DNA of 64,000 bases from Bradyrhizobium sp. AUGA SZCCT0176 (GTDB lineage: Bacteria; Pseudomonadota; Alphaproteobacteria; Rhizobiales; Xanthobacteraceae): NCBI RefSeq assembly GCF_018130145.1, contig NZ_JAFCMB010000027.1, positions 1-64,000 on the forward strand. Direction: 5' to 3'. The position numbers were made by a program, and so were the translations under genes. The notes beneath the pieces were generated by a model that did no database searches, had not been told where the DNA came from, and saw only the letters and a list, made by a program, of their open reading frames with translations. Shown here in pieces: positions 15,726 through 23,820 of the stretch (its first letter is position 1; every line of letters begins with the position of its first letter).

Positions 15726-15975
15726 CTTTCATCAAAGCTCGCCGCCACATGAAATCTCTTGCCAGAGCCCACAGCGCTTCAGCCGCGGGGTCCTGATCGG
15801 GCAGGACGAAATCAAAGCCCGCTGGACCGGGATCAGGTATTGAGAGCGCGTCGCTTTCTGCCTGGTGATGAAATTTCGGCAGCGACAGCTCCCATTCATT
15901 CGCTCTCACCGAGCTGCCTGTTAGTGGGCTTTGATCACCCAAGATTCCCATTGCTCCTGAGGGGCGCTTCGTCAT
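15718..15975 (-). CDS. Hypothetical protein (85 aa)
   Basis: An ATG at 15975 follows AGGAGGAG at good spacing, and the 85-codon frame ends by overlapping the next gene. The protein is acidic and Pro-rich in the middle (SIPDPGPAGFDFVLPDQDP), with an amphipathic C-terminal helix (AAEALWALARDFMWRRAL). No signal peptide, membrane segment or motif is evident. It lies between the two bacteriocin-like genes on the same strand as the second one. An immunity or accessory role is conceivable from position only; there is no sequence support. Confidence 0.5.
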   Translation of the reverse strand: MTKRPSGAMGILGDQSPLTGSSVRANEWELSLPKFHHQAESDALSIPDPGPAGFDFVLPDQDPAAEALWALARDFMWRRALMKDG

Positions 15976-16398
15976 CTGCTCCTCCTGCGGACAACCTCTC
16001 TTGTGGTGAGTTCCGAACTTGCAGTTTGCGATACTGTTTGAGTCGTCTGGCGGCCGATCACGGGCCTTACCTATCTGGACTCGATTTCGGAAGCTGCCAT
16101 AGCCGAGCACCAAAGTGCTTCCGAGCGCAACATTCCCTCGGGGGTAAAGCACTCCCTTCACGGAGTACTCCATTTGCGCCGGGCAGATCACTTGAAAGAT
16201 ATATATCCAAGGCGATTAATGGCGCGAGGTCATTTTTTGCCAGCTCGATCCCGGTTGAGCGCGCCGACGTAGCGCGCCGATGCAAACCGGGGCCGCGTCA
16301 TAAAAAAGCGACGCCCTCTCGTGACGTCGCGAAGGCAATCGCCAAAGCGAGACTGCTGAATCGAAAACGATCCGACAGCCTCGCCTTGCGCAATCAGC
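15976..16398. other. Non-coding stretch of 423 bases
   Basis: Several open frames cross it on both strands, but none has a convincing ribosome site, codon pattern or recognisable product. The first 150 bases should contain the promoter of the 85-aa gene at 15975. Part of it is AT-richer than its surroundings (for example around 16190-16210, AAAGATATATATCC). No stable long hairpin was seen. Confidence 0.4.
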
Positions 16399-16623
16399 TC
16401 AAAAGATTGCGCTGATGCAATATCCGATGCCGCCGAGGAGCGCGCCGCCAATGGCACCCGGTATGGCGCCGATGCCGCCGACCGCCGCGCCGCCCATGCC
16501 GCCGGTCACGCCGCCGGCACCCACCGCGACGGCCAGTTCCTTCCAAAAGCCGCCGGCCGCGGCGTCGAGTTCATCGATCGAAAGCTCATGATTGGCTGCA
16601 TCGTTTTTCGTAACGTTCGTCAT
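16399..16623 (-). CDS. Class II bacteriocin-like peptide with double-glycine leader (74 aa)
   Basis: The leader ends at Gly25: NHELSIDELDAAAGG, nearly the same as the leader at 14373. The 49-residue core begins FWKELAVAVG and is dominated by Gly-x-x-x-Gly patterns (GAGGVTGGMGG, then GAIGGALLGGIG). It ends GYCISAIF with a single Cys. Such Gly-zipper cores are typical of two-peptide (class IIb) bacteriocins and microcin-V-like toxins, which insert into target membranes. GGAGAACTGG lies just before the ATG at 16623. An exporter with C39 peptidase must be elsewhere; none is in this window. Confidence 0.75.
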   Translation of the reverse strand: MTNVTKNDAANHELSIDELDAAAGGFWKELAVAVGAGGVTGGMGGAAVGGIGAIPGAIGGALLGGIGYCISAIF

Positions 16624-16700
16624 TCCAGTTCTCCATCCATGTTGAGCTGCGGGATCATCCCGCAACCATCGTCAGGATGTCCGAATGGTTCGGAGTCTGC

Positions 16701-16716
16701 CGTGACAGAAATCACG
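16701..16716. promoter_or_regulatory. CRP/FNR-like palindrome upstream of bacteriocin-like gene 2
   Basis: CGTGA-N6-TCACG: the outer bases differ from the CRP consensus but the GTGA-N6-TCAC core is intact. Seventy-seven bases separate it from the ATG at 16623 (minus strand), against 80 for the site at 14277. Downstream of both sites the elements CCTG, GATGG and GCGGGA occur in the same order. Confidence 0.55.
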
Positions 16717-16865
16717 CATCGTCAGCGCAGCTCGGTTGTTGAGAGAGTGTTCCAGAAACGGAACTATTCGATTCGAAAATTTACAGCAGCGTGCATCGTC
16801 GGACGCGCGCGTGGTTCTTTGAACCAGGCGCTGACGAGCGTCGATGTTTCAGGCCCGACGGCTTG

Positions 16866-17768
16866 TCATCGGCGTCTCATCTCGCCGCCCACCAGAACCG
16901 GCTTCAGTTCTCGAAGACAAAACTCAAACACGGTGCTTACCCTTGGCACTTTCCGCAGATCCTTATGGGTAAGCAGAAACAACGGATAATTCAGTTCGGG
17001 GATCGGACCGAGTACGTTGACGAGGTCATGGTCTGCCGCCGCATACACGGCGGGCAATGGCGCGAGACCCGCTCCGGACTTGATGGCCAAATGAACGCTG
17101 GGAATATTGCTGCAGGTTGCGACGATCGGCGCATTCGGCGCGTGCGATCTCATCCAACGCGCGGCGGGCAATCCTTCGATATCTCCGGAAAACTCGATAA
17201 CACCGAAATTATTGAGGTCGCCGGATGTCTCCGGACGGCCGTGCCGGGCAACGAGGGCGGCGCTCGCGAAGATCGCCCAGGGCACCTCGGCAATCTTTTT
17301 GCCCACCAATGCACCGTTATCGGCACCTCCTCCCCGTATCGCGATATCAGCCTCGCCCTTGGAAAGATCGAGCGCCCGCTGTTCCATAATCAACTCAATC
17401 CTGATGCCCGGGTGGCGCGCATGAAACTGATCCAGGAACCCCGACCTGATGATGCGCTGTCCCACCGTGACGTGGCTGGTCAGTTTGACATGTCCGGCAG
17501 CGGTCAAATCGAGCGCGGATATCCTCCGATGCAACGCGTCGACCGCCGCTTCGACGTGCTCTGCATCCGCCAGCAATTGCTTGCCCGGAGGGGTCAAGCG
17601 ATAACCTTCTGACGTACGCTCCGCGAGCGAACAGCCGATGGCGGTTTCGAGCGTCCGCAATCGCCGTTGCACCGTCGATGGATTGACGCCAAGCGCCTCG
17701 GCGGCGCTGGCGAGGCTGCCCTGGCGGGCCACCGCCAGAAAATATCGCAGGTCGTTCCAATCGAACAT
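16866..17768 (-). CDS. LysR family transcriptional regulator
   Basis: The 300-aa regulator has an N-terminal winged HTH (MFDWNDLRYFLAVARQGS, SLASAAEALGVNPSTVQRRL, residues about 1-60) and a C-terminal periplasmic-binding-like effector domain. It resembles the GcvA/AaeR-type subgroup. The ATG at 17768 is chosen because the HTH begins directly there. It is divergent from the secreted SnoaL-like gene at 17878 with 109 bases between, so that gene is its likely target. No clear T-N11-A palindrome stands out in the gap. Confidence 0.85.
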   Translation of the reverse strand: MFDWNDLRYFLAVARQGSLASAAEALGVNPSTVQRRLRTLETAIGCSLAERTSEGYRLTPPGKQLLADAEHVEAAVDALHRRISALDLTAAGHVKLTSHVTVGQRIIRSGFLDQFHARHPGIRIELIMEQRALDLSKGEADIAIRGGGADNGALVGKKIAEVPWAIFASAALVARHGRPETSGDLNNFGVIEFSGDIEGLPAARWMRSHAPNAPIVATCSNIPSVHLAIKSGAGLAPLPAVYAAADHDLVNVLGPIPELNYPLFLLTHKDLRKVPRVSTVFEFCLRELKPVLVGGEMRRR

Positions 17769-17877
17769 CAGGTCCACCCGCATCTTTGCCGACACGGCGC
17801 GCAAACTTGCGGCTCCAACCAGCCGGCCTTCGATAGTAATATTCGTACAGACCTTTCAGACCATTGCAGGATCAAAC

Positions 17878-18375
17878 ATGAAACAGCATCTGTCCATGGT
17901 TTATGCCGTTGGTCTCGCCCTGCTGGTTTCGGCGCCTACCGCATTCGCGCAAACACCCGACGGCGAGAGCGAGGCTGCCATCCGGCGAATCATCGTGGAA
18001 ATGACAGAAGGATTCAACAACCACGACGGCAAGGCCGCCTCGCGCATGTACATGCAGGATGCCCGTCTCGTCACCGTTCGAGGTGACGTGATGAGCGGTC
18101 CCGCCGAGATTGAAAAGGGATTATCGGCCATCTTCGCCGCCCGCGCAAAAAATGCCACGCAACGCACGATGGACGTCAAGATTCGGTTGGTCAGGCCCGA
18201 CATTGCGTTCGCTTATGTGACCAACGAACTGAGCGGACTGGTCGCCCCGGACGGAAGATCGTTACCTGCGCATCAGGAGTTGAGCTTGCGTGTATTCGTC
18301 AGGGATGGCGGCTCGTGGCAGGTAGCCGCATTTCACAACACAATGATTGCCCCATTTGCGCCACCCGTCCGGTAG
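17878..18375 (+). CDS. Secreted SnoaL-like (SgcJ/EcaC family) protein
   Basis: The 165-aa protein has a signal peptide (hydrophobic residues 8-20, cleavage after AFAQ) and a cone-shaped NTF2/SnoaL fold. Motifs are IIVEMTEGFNNHDGKAASRMYMQDARLVTVRG and the late strand GGSWQVAAFHNT, typical of the SgcJ/EcaC/DUF4440 group. These bind or isomerise small hydrophobic molecules, but many have unknown substrates. The ATG at 17878 follows AGGAT. It is transcribed divergently from a LysR regulator. Another secreted SnoaL-like protein is at 59243-59668. Confidence 0.8.
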   Translation: MKQHLSMVYAVGLALLVSAPTAFAQTPDGESEAAIRRIIVEMTEGFNNHDGKAASRMYMQDARLVTVRGDVMSGPAEIEKGLSAIFAARAKNATQRTMDVKIRLVRPDIAFAYVTNELSGLVAPDGRSLPAHQELSLRVFVRDGGSWQVAAFHNTMIAPFAPPVR

Positions 18376-18440
18376 GAAGCAGCACGGCGCGTGAGGATTC
18401 CACGTTCGTCGTCCCGGCCAATGTCGGGGCGGCAAAGCGA

Positions 18441-19628
18441 TCAAAACAGCGGCGGTATCTGCCCAACCTTCAGAGGCCCCAGCAACACCGCGCCGTCGAC
18501 GAAGCGCAGCGGGAAGCTGCGTGCCTTCTTGCCTTCAAGCTCGGCTGCGGTGCCGAGCGAATTTATGCCGACGGCGACGCCGACATTGGTGTTCTGCTTG
18601 ACGACCTTGCCAAGACCCGGAATAGCCTTGTCGAGCGCGCCGAACAGATTGGTGAGGTCCTGGCTCTTGACGCCGGGCGCCACGCGATCGAGCGTGGCCT
18701 GCGGCACGCCCTGCTCCAGCATTTTGTCGATACCCAGCGCCGGGATCACCCGCTCCAGACCCGTCACCGTCATCTGCAGCTCGCCCTCGATCTGCCCCTG
18801 CGCGTTGAGGCCCAGTGTCCCCGCGGCCACGGCGACCAGTTCGCCCTGCTGAATCCGCGAGCGCACGATCTCGACCTTGCCGCCCGCGGCCTGCATTTCG
18901 CGGAAGCGCTCGGGCCACGGCTTCGGCGAGAAATCCTTCAGGCCGCTGAGCTTGGTCTGCACATCGGATTCGAACGGCGTCGCCAGCAGCGGATGCAATT
19001 CCTGAATGCTCCCTCCTGATATCTGCAGCGCGGTCTGGATCACCGGATCTGCAATCGATGATCCCTCCGCAAGCCTGCCGTGCAGTTCAACACGGTTGGC
19101 GCGCGCCAGCGGCGTCTGCACCGGTCCGTTGACGCGCTCGATCGAGGGATTGTCGAACACGATCGAGGCGCGCTCCGGAACGGCCGGCAGCCCCGCGACG
19201 CTGCTGCGGCCAACGCTCCAGCTCACCTTCAGCGACGGCGGCTGGCCGCGATCGGCAATCGTCGCCGGCGCCTTGAACTCGGCGATCAGGAGTTTCGGCT
19301 GGTAGATCGAGGCGATCACCATGATCTCGCCGAGCCGCGCCGTGAACGGCGCGCCCGCGCCCGCGGTCTGCGAGACCAGCGTCACGCTGGCGTCCTCGCA
19401 GCGGACTTCGAGGCGGAACGGATAGCCCGCGACCGAGCGCTTGCCGCAATCATAGATCCGGCCGGCTTTCGCTTCCTGCGCGCGCCACGCATCGGCGCGC
19501 ACGCCGACCTCGGACGCCGCATAGAACCAGAAACCGCTCCAGGCGATGGCTGCAACCACCAGCAGTGCGGGCAAGATGAAAAGGCGCCAAAGCGGGCGCC
19601 GGCGCGGCGCAGGGGTGATGTCGGGCAT
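18441..19628 (-). CDS. DUF2125 domain-containing membrane-anchored protein
   Basis: The 395-aa protein has one N-terminal membrane helix (about residues 14-36, LFILPALLVVAAIAWSGFWF) and a large periplasmic part. The family motifs are CGKRSVAGYPFRLEVRCEDA near residue 60 and the repeated beta-rich body. DUF2125 proteins are conserved in Alphaproteobacteria and resemble AsmA-like envelope proteins, but no function is established. A convergent neighbour ends 65 bases away, and chaC is divergent at 19739. From memory this gene often lies close to hisC/tyrC in Bradyrhizobium, which would make 10.4-18.4 kb an insertion. Confidence 0.85.
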   Translation of the reverse strand: MPDITPAPRRRPLWRLFILPALLVVAAIAWSGFWFYAASEVGVRADAWRAQEAKAGRIYDCGKRSVAGYPFRLEVRCEDASVTLVSQTAGAGAPFTARLGEIMVIASIYQPKLLIAEFKAPATIADRGQPPSLKVSWSVGRSSVAGLPAVPERASIVFDNPSIERVNGPVQTPLARANRVELHGRLAEGSSIADPVIQTALQISGGSIQELHPLLATPFESDVQTKLSGLKDFSPKPWPERFREMQAAGGKVEIVRSRIQQGELVAVAAGTLGLNAQGQIEGELQMTVTGLERVIPALGIDKMLEQGVPQATLDRVAPGVKSQDLTNLFGALDKAIPGLGKVVKQNTNVGVAVGINSLGTAAELEGKKARSFPLRFVDGAVLLGPLKVGQIPPLF

Positions 19629-19738
19629 GCGGCGACCTTTGGCTCATGATTTTGTCAAATGTAAGCGAGTAGAGACCCGGGCAAAAGCCGCTGAATTCGC
19701 TTCGCTTTGCCTAGCTGTTCTGGTAGCCGTGGCGCCCG

Positions 19739-20335
19739 ATGTCCGCAATGACCCTGCAAGATTCGGAATTCTCGAGCGGCGACCTCTGGGTGTTCGGCTA
19801 TGGCTCGCTGATGTGGCGGCCGGGCTTCGAATTCGTCGAACGGGTGCCGGCCCGGCTGATCGGCGAGCATCGCGCGCTCTGCGTTTATTCCTTTGTCCAT
19901 CGCGGCACGCCTGAAAAGCCCGGCCTGGTGCTCGGGCTCGATCGCGGCGGCGCCTGCCGCGGCATCGCGTTCCGGGTCGCGGAGCAGAACCGCGCCGCCA
20001 CGGTCGCCTACTTGCGCGAGCGCGAACAGGTCACCTCGGTCTACCGCGAGGTGCAGCGCTCGGTGTGGCTGGAAAACGAGGCGCGGCAGCGCGTCAGCGC
20101 GCTGGCCTATGTGGTCGATCGCGGCCATGTGCAGTATGCCGGAAGGCTGTCGCTGGCGGACCAATTGCGTCACGTGCTGCAGGGTCATGGCCAGTCCGGC
20201 ATCAACCGCGACTATGTGCTGGCAACGGTGAAGGCGATCGAGGCCGAAGGTTTTCGCGATACGCAATTGCATCAGCTGGCACTGATGCTGCACGATTCGC
20301 ACCCGGTCTTGCACCGGAAAACGCCTGCGAAATAG
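19739..20335 (+). CDS. chaC: Gamma-glutamylcyclotransferase (ChaC-like)
   Basis: The 198-aa protein has the ChaC signature WVFGYGSLMWRPGFEF (about residues 16-31, the YGSL substrate-binding loop), SFVHRGTPEKPGLVLGL and the conserved segment YLREREQV. ChaC enzymes cleave glutathione to 5-oxoproline and Cys-Gly in the cytosol. The ATG at 19739 or the one three codons on could be used; no strong ribosome site distinguishes them. It is divergent from the DUF2125 gene. A GrlR-like gene follows after about 80 bases. Confidence 0.87.
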   Translation: MSAMTLQDSEFSSGDLWVFGYGSLMWRPGFEFVERVPARLIGEHRALCVYSFVHRGTPEKPGLVLGLDRGGACRGIAFRVAEQNRAATVAYLREREQVTSVYREVQRSVWLENEARQRVSALAYVVDRGHVQYAGRLSLADQLRHVLQGHGQSGINRDYVLATVKAIEAEGFRDTQLHQLALMLHDSHPVLHRKTPAK

Positions 20336-20418
20336 GCGTTTGCGGCATTTTCGCCACCCTGCTTCGATGAGGTGGAAAACGGGGTGACGCAAATGGCGTT
20401 CTGGGCTAGGTGTCCCGC

Positions 20419-21141
20419 ATGGGCACGACATCACGCCGTTTCGACGGCTTCTTCAAAAGCGAATTCAGGGTCAACGATGCCGTCGGACGCAGCGTCAGCT
20501 ACGTCCGGGACGGCAAGCTATTGGGTGGCAATTCGGGGTTCGCCCACATCGGGACCTATCGTTTCGACGGCGAGGCGATCGCCGTCGAGGTGACCAGCCG
20601 CCGGCACAATTTCGGCGCCGATCATCAATCGCTGCTCGGCTCCGACATTTCGACCATTGCGGTCACCGGACGGGCCGTCGGAAAAGCGTTTTGCTTTGAG
20701 GGCGGCTCGCCGCAAATGCCCAACGCGACGTTTCGATCCGTGATGACGCCGCTCGACGAGAGCGAACTCGCAGCCCCCGGCACGATCGGCGAAGGCGGCA
20801 TTTCCGACGGGCTGTACTCGATTCACCTCAAAATCCTGGACGGCGTGCCCGGCGGCTTGACCGGCGTCATGCTGCTGAACAACGGCCGCATCGTCGGCGG
20901 CGATGCCTTCTTCTATTACCTCGGATCGTATTCATCATCGAACGGCCGCTGGAAGGGCCAGATGGTCAATCAGGAACACACCCCGGCGCGGGGTGAAGAC
21001 CCGGTGTTTGGCGGGCATGAAATCGGAATCGGGTTTTCCGGGACATGCGATGCGGAGGGCGGCACCCTCGAGGGTACCGCGCTCGCGGGCAAGCGAAGCA
21101 TCCGGTTCGAAGCCGAGCTGAAACTGATCTGCGCGGCTTAG
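20419..21141 (+). CDS. GrlR-like protein with two tandem copies of the domain
   Basis: The 240-aa protein consists of two similar halves, about residues 9-115 and 130-238. Each starts DG(F/L)(F/Y), carries a (D/N)G(K/R)(L/I)(L/V)GG motif, then (I/L)G(T/S)Y, and closes with a Gly-rich strand pair. The C-terminal half (GLYSIHLKILDGVPGGLTGV, then NNGRIVGGDAFFYYLGSY) closely resembles GrlR, a small beta-barrel negative regulator of type III secretion genes in enteropathogens. Here no secretion genes are near. Single-domain GrlR proteins are about 120 aa, so this is a duplication. Start at ATG 20419 or GTG 20410. Confidence 0.75.
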   Translation: MGTTSRRFDGFFKSEFRVNDAVGRSVSYVRDGKLLGGNSGFAHIGTYRFDGEAIAVEVTSRRHNFGADHQSLLGSDISTIAVTGRAVGKAFCFEGGSPQMPNATFRSVMTPLDESELAAPGTIGEGGISDGLYSIHLKILDGVPGGLTGVMLLNNGRIVGGDAFFYYLGSYSSSNGRWKGQMVNQEHTPARGEDPVFGGHEIGIGFSGTCDAEGGTLEGTALAGKRSIRFEAELKLICAA

Positions 21142-21162
21142 ATAGAGCGCAGGCAACAACCA

Positions 21163-21876
21163 TCAATTGGCTTGCGCGGTGGCCGGCCGGCGCGGCGCCG
21201 TCGAACCGGCCGGCTGATCGTCGGGCAAAACTTCGATGCCGATATCGGCGAGCCGCACCCGCACCTCCGCCGCGACATATTTCGCATATTCCGACAGCAG
21301 CAGACGGAAGGTCGCACCTGAGGTCCACCATGGCTCGTCGCGCCATTTTTCGCCGACCACCGCAAACGGGATCAGTTCGATATCCGGCATCGCATGCGAC
21401 AATTCGACGATCGCCCGCGGCATATGGTAGTTCGAAGTCACCACGATCAGCGATTTGAAACCGCGGTCCTTGACCCAGCGCCGCGTCTCCGCCGCGTTGC
21501 TTCGCGTATTGACGGCCGAGCGGTCGAGATCGACGCAGCAGCGCAGCAGCGAATGGTTGTCGGGCAGCGTACGGGAGATGTCGCTGGCGGCGTTGGTCGG
21601 GTGCACGCCCGAAATCAAGAGCCGCTTGCCATAGCCGCCGGCCAGCAATTCCATCGCATCCGATACCCGCGACGAGCCGCCGGTCAGCACCACGATGCCG
21701 TCGGCATTGCGGGCCGGCTTGATTTCGACGCCGCGCAGTTGCGACAGGAAGCCGATGAAGCCCACCGCCGCGCCGACGAAGCCGAGCGCCAGCGTGGCGA
21801 CGATGGTCGCACGCAGCCACCCTCGCGGCCGCACGGCCGGCGCATTCGGCGACGTATCGTCGGGTTGCACACGCAT
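21163..21876 (-). CDS. YdcF/ElyC/SanA family membrane protein
   Basis: The 237-aa protein has one N-terminal membrane helix (about residues 23-45) and a DUF218 domain. The opening IVVLTGGSSRVSDAMELL holds the conserved Gly-Gly, followed by GYGKRLLISG, then RSNAAETRRWVKDRGFKSLIVVTSNYHMPRA. Family members act in envelope biogenesis (ElyC, SanA) in ways that are not fully worked out. It ends 22 bases from the convergent GrlR-like gene. ftsX lies upstream on the same strand with a 116-base gap, so linkage to cell-division genes is positional. Confidence 0.85.
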   Translation of the reverse strand: MRVQPDDTSPNAPAVRPRGWLRATIVATLALGFVGAAVGFIGFLSQLRGVEIKPARNADGIVVLTGGSSRVSDAMELLAGGYGKRLLISGVHPTNAASDISRTLPDNHSLLRCCVDLDRSAVNTRSNAAETRRWVKDRGFKSLIVVTSNYHMPRAIVELSHAMPDIELIPFAVVGEKWRDEPWWTSGATFRLLLSEYAKYVAAEVRVRLADIGIEVLPDDQPAGSTAPRRPATAQAN

Positions 21877-21992
21877 GCAGTTCTTGCTGTCCTCTCCGCT
21901 CGCAATTCTAGAAGTTTTTTGGGCGAAGTGGAGTCTGGTCCGGTGCCCTCCCCCGGATCAAGTCCCCGGCCATTGCTTCGCTCGAAAACGTT

Positions 21993-22964
21993 TCAATCAA
22001 TGTCGTCCAGCGTCGCAAACAGCGTCCGCCGCGAGGCCCAGGCCGTGATCGCGGCGATCAGCACGGCCTGCGCCGCCAGCGCCAGATAGCCGGACGGACG
22101 CAGCGAAAACGTGCCCAGCAGCGCGGCGAATTGATCGCCGACCGGCGTGCCCGAGAACCAGCTCGCGATCGATTCCGAGAAACCAAAACCCAGCATTGCA
22201 GCGCCGCCGCCGATCAACCCGCCCTCGAGGCCGAGCCTGAGGAAATGCCGCAGGAAGCGGTTGGCGATGTAGCTGTCGCCGGCGCCGACGAAATGCAGCA
22301 CCTCGACGATCGGGCGGTTCGCCGCCATCGCGCCACGCGTTGCAAACGACACCGAAATAATGGTCGCCACGATCACCAGCGCCAGGATGCCGATGCCGGC
22401 GAATACCGTCGCCCCGGTCATCGAGCGCATGCGCTCGATCCAGGCGCGGTGATCGTCGACGCTGGCGGAGGGGGCTGCCTGCAGCACCCGCGCGCGCAAG
22501 GCGGCGAGGTCGGGCGTGGTGCCCGGCTGCACCCTTGCTACGATGACGCGCGGCACCGGCAGTTGCTCGATCGACAGCCCGGTGCCGAGCCACGGCTCCA
22601 GCAATCTGGCCGACTCGTCCTTGGTGAAGGGCCGGACCTCGACGATGCCGGGCTGCGCCCGCATCGCCTCGACGGCCGCGATCGCATCGCGGTCGAGATC
22701 GCGGCCTGCCGAGGGACGCACCTGGATGGTGATTTCGCTGGCAACTTCCGATTGCCACTCCGCCGCCGACGCGCTTACCAGCAGCACGGTGCCCGTGGTG
22801 ATCGAGGCGAGGAACGTCATGATCGCGACCACCGCGACCAGCGCGCGGCCGGAGATCGAGGCGCGCGGCACGATCGGCGACATGTTGCGCGCCCGCGCCG
22901 GGACCTGCGGGCGTTCGTGCCCGAGATCGACCAGCGGACCATGCTCGTCACCGGATCTACTCAT
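21993..22964 (-). CDS. ftsX: Cell division protein FtsX
   Basis: The 323-aa permease-like protein has four membrane helices: one near residues 38-65, then three in the C-terminal third (about 190-215, 245-275, 290-312). A periplasmic loop lies between the first two. It forms the FtsEX complex that senses the division state and activates peptidoglycan hydrolases. The start overlaps the end of ftsE by 8 bases (ATGAGTAG). The first 30 residues are hydrophilic, consistent with a cytoplasmic N terminus. Confidence 0.9.
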   Translation of the reverse strand: MSRSGDEHGPLVDLGHERPQVPARARNMSPIVPRASISGRALVAVVAIMTFLASITTGTVLLVSASAAEWQSEVASEITIQVRPSAGRDLDRDAIAAVEAMRAQPGIVEVRPFTKDESARLLEPWLGTGLSIEQLPVPRVIVARVQPGTTPDLAALRARVLQAAPSASVDDHRAWIERMRSMTGATVFAGIGILALVIVATIISVSFATRGAMAANRPIVEVLHFVGAGDSYIANRFLRHFLRLGLEGGLIGGGAAMLGFGFSESIASWFSGTPVGDQFAALLGTFSLRPSGYLALAAQAVLIAAITAWASRRTLFATLDDID

Positions 22965-23616
22965 AGATATGCAGCCGTCCCTGATGCAGCACCAGACGCC
23001 GCGCCTCGTACTGATCCATCAGCGTGATGTCGTGGGTCGCGATGATCACGGCGGTGCCCGACTTGTTGAGCTCGATGAACAGCCGGAGCAACCGCCGGCC
23101 CAGCGTCGGATCGACGCTGCCGGTCGGCTCGTCCGCCAGCAATAATTGCGGACGCGAGATCACCGCGCGCGCGATCGCCGCGCGTTGTTTTTCGCCGCCG
23201 GACAGGATCGGCGGCAGCGCATCCATGCGCTCGCCGAGCCCGACCCATTTCAACAGATCGATCACTTCGCGCCGGTAGCTGGATTCATCCCGCCCCATGA
23301 CGCGGAACGGCAGCGCCACGTTCTCATAGGTCGTCATGTGATCGAGCAGGCGAAAATCCTGCAGCACGATGCCGATGCGTTTGCGCAAATCCGCAACCTG
23401 GTCCTTGCCGAGCAGCGAGACGTCGTGGCCGAACAGATTGACCAGACCGCGCGTCGGCCGCATCGACAGGAATAACAGCCGCAGCAGCGAGGTCTTGCCG
23501 GCGCCCGACGGGCCGGTGAGGAACTGGAAGGAATGGGCCGGGATCAGGAACGACAGGTCGCGCAAAATCTCCGGGCCGAGCCCGTAGCGCAATCCAACAT
23601 TTTCGAACCGAACCAA
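22957..23616 (-). CDS. ftsE: Cell division ATP-binding protein FtsE
   Basis: The 219-aa ABC ATPase has Walker A GPSGAGKTSLLR, signature LSGGEKQRAAIARAV, Walker B LLLADEPTGSVD and the H-loop IATHDITLM. The start is taken as TTG at 23616: it has GGAG six bases upstream, gives the family's usual length, and starts directly with VRFENVGLRYG. A longer frame to 23736 adds a low-complexity Arg-rich leader lacking homology. It is coupled to ftsX downstream and divergent from a zinc-ribbon gene. Confidence 0.92.
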   Translation of the reverse strand: MVRFENVGLRYGLGPEILRDLSFLIPAHSFQFLTGPSGAGKTSLLRLLFLSMRPTRGLVNLFGHDVSLLGKDQVADLRKRIGIVLQDFRLLDHMTTYENVALPFRVMGRDESSYRREVIDLLKWVGLGERMDALPPILSGGEKQRAAIARAVISRPQLLLADEPTGSVDPTLGRRLLRLFIELNKSGTAVIIATHDITLMDQYEARRLVLHQGRLHIYE

Positions 23617-23820
23617 GCTCAGCTCCGCTCGAGATGGGCCTCGGCTTCTGCCTCGGCCTCGACGTTTGCCTGGGCCTTGACCGGAAACCCATACCTTGGG
23701 GCTCGCAGCCCCAGGCTTTGGGCGCGAGCCGGACAAAACGGTTGTGCGACCGTTATGGTTTCCGATTCGTTAACGGTCGCTAGGTAGCATCGGCCCAAAG
23801 ACACTGTGGAAACGGGCTCC

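Noticed and set aside
15759..16415. Rightward open frame of 218 codons between the bacteriocin-like genes
   Set aside because: No ribosome site and an accidental-looking Arg/Ser/Pro-rich translation. It overlaps the better supported 85-aa gene on the other strand.
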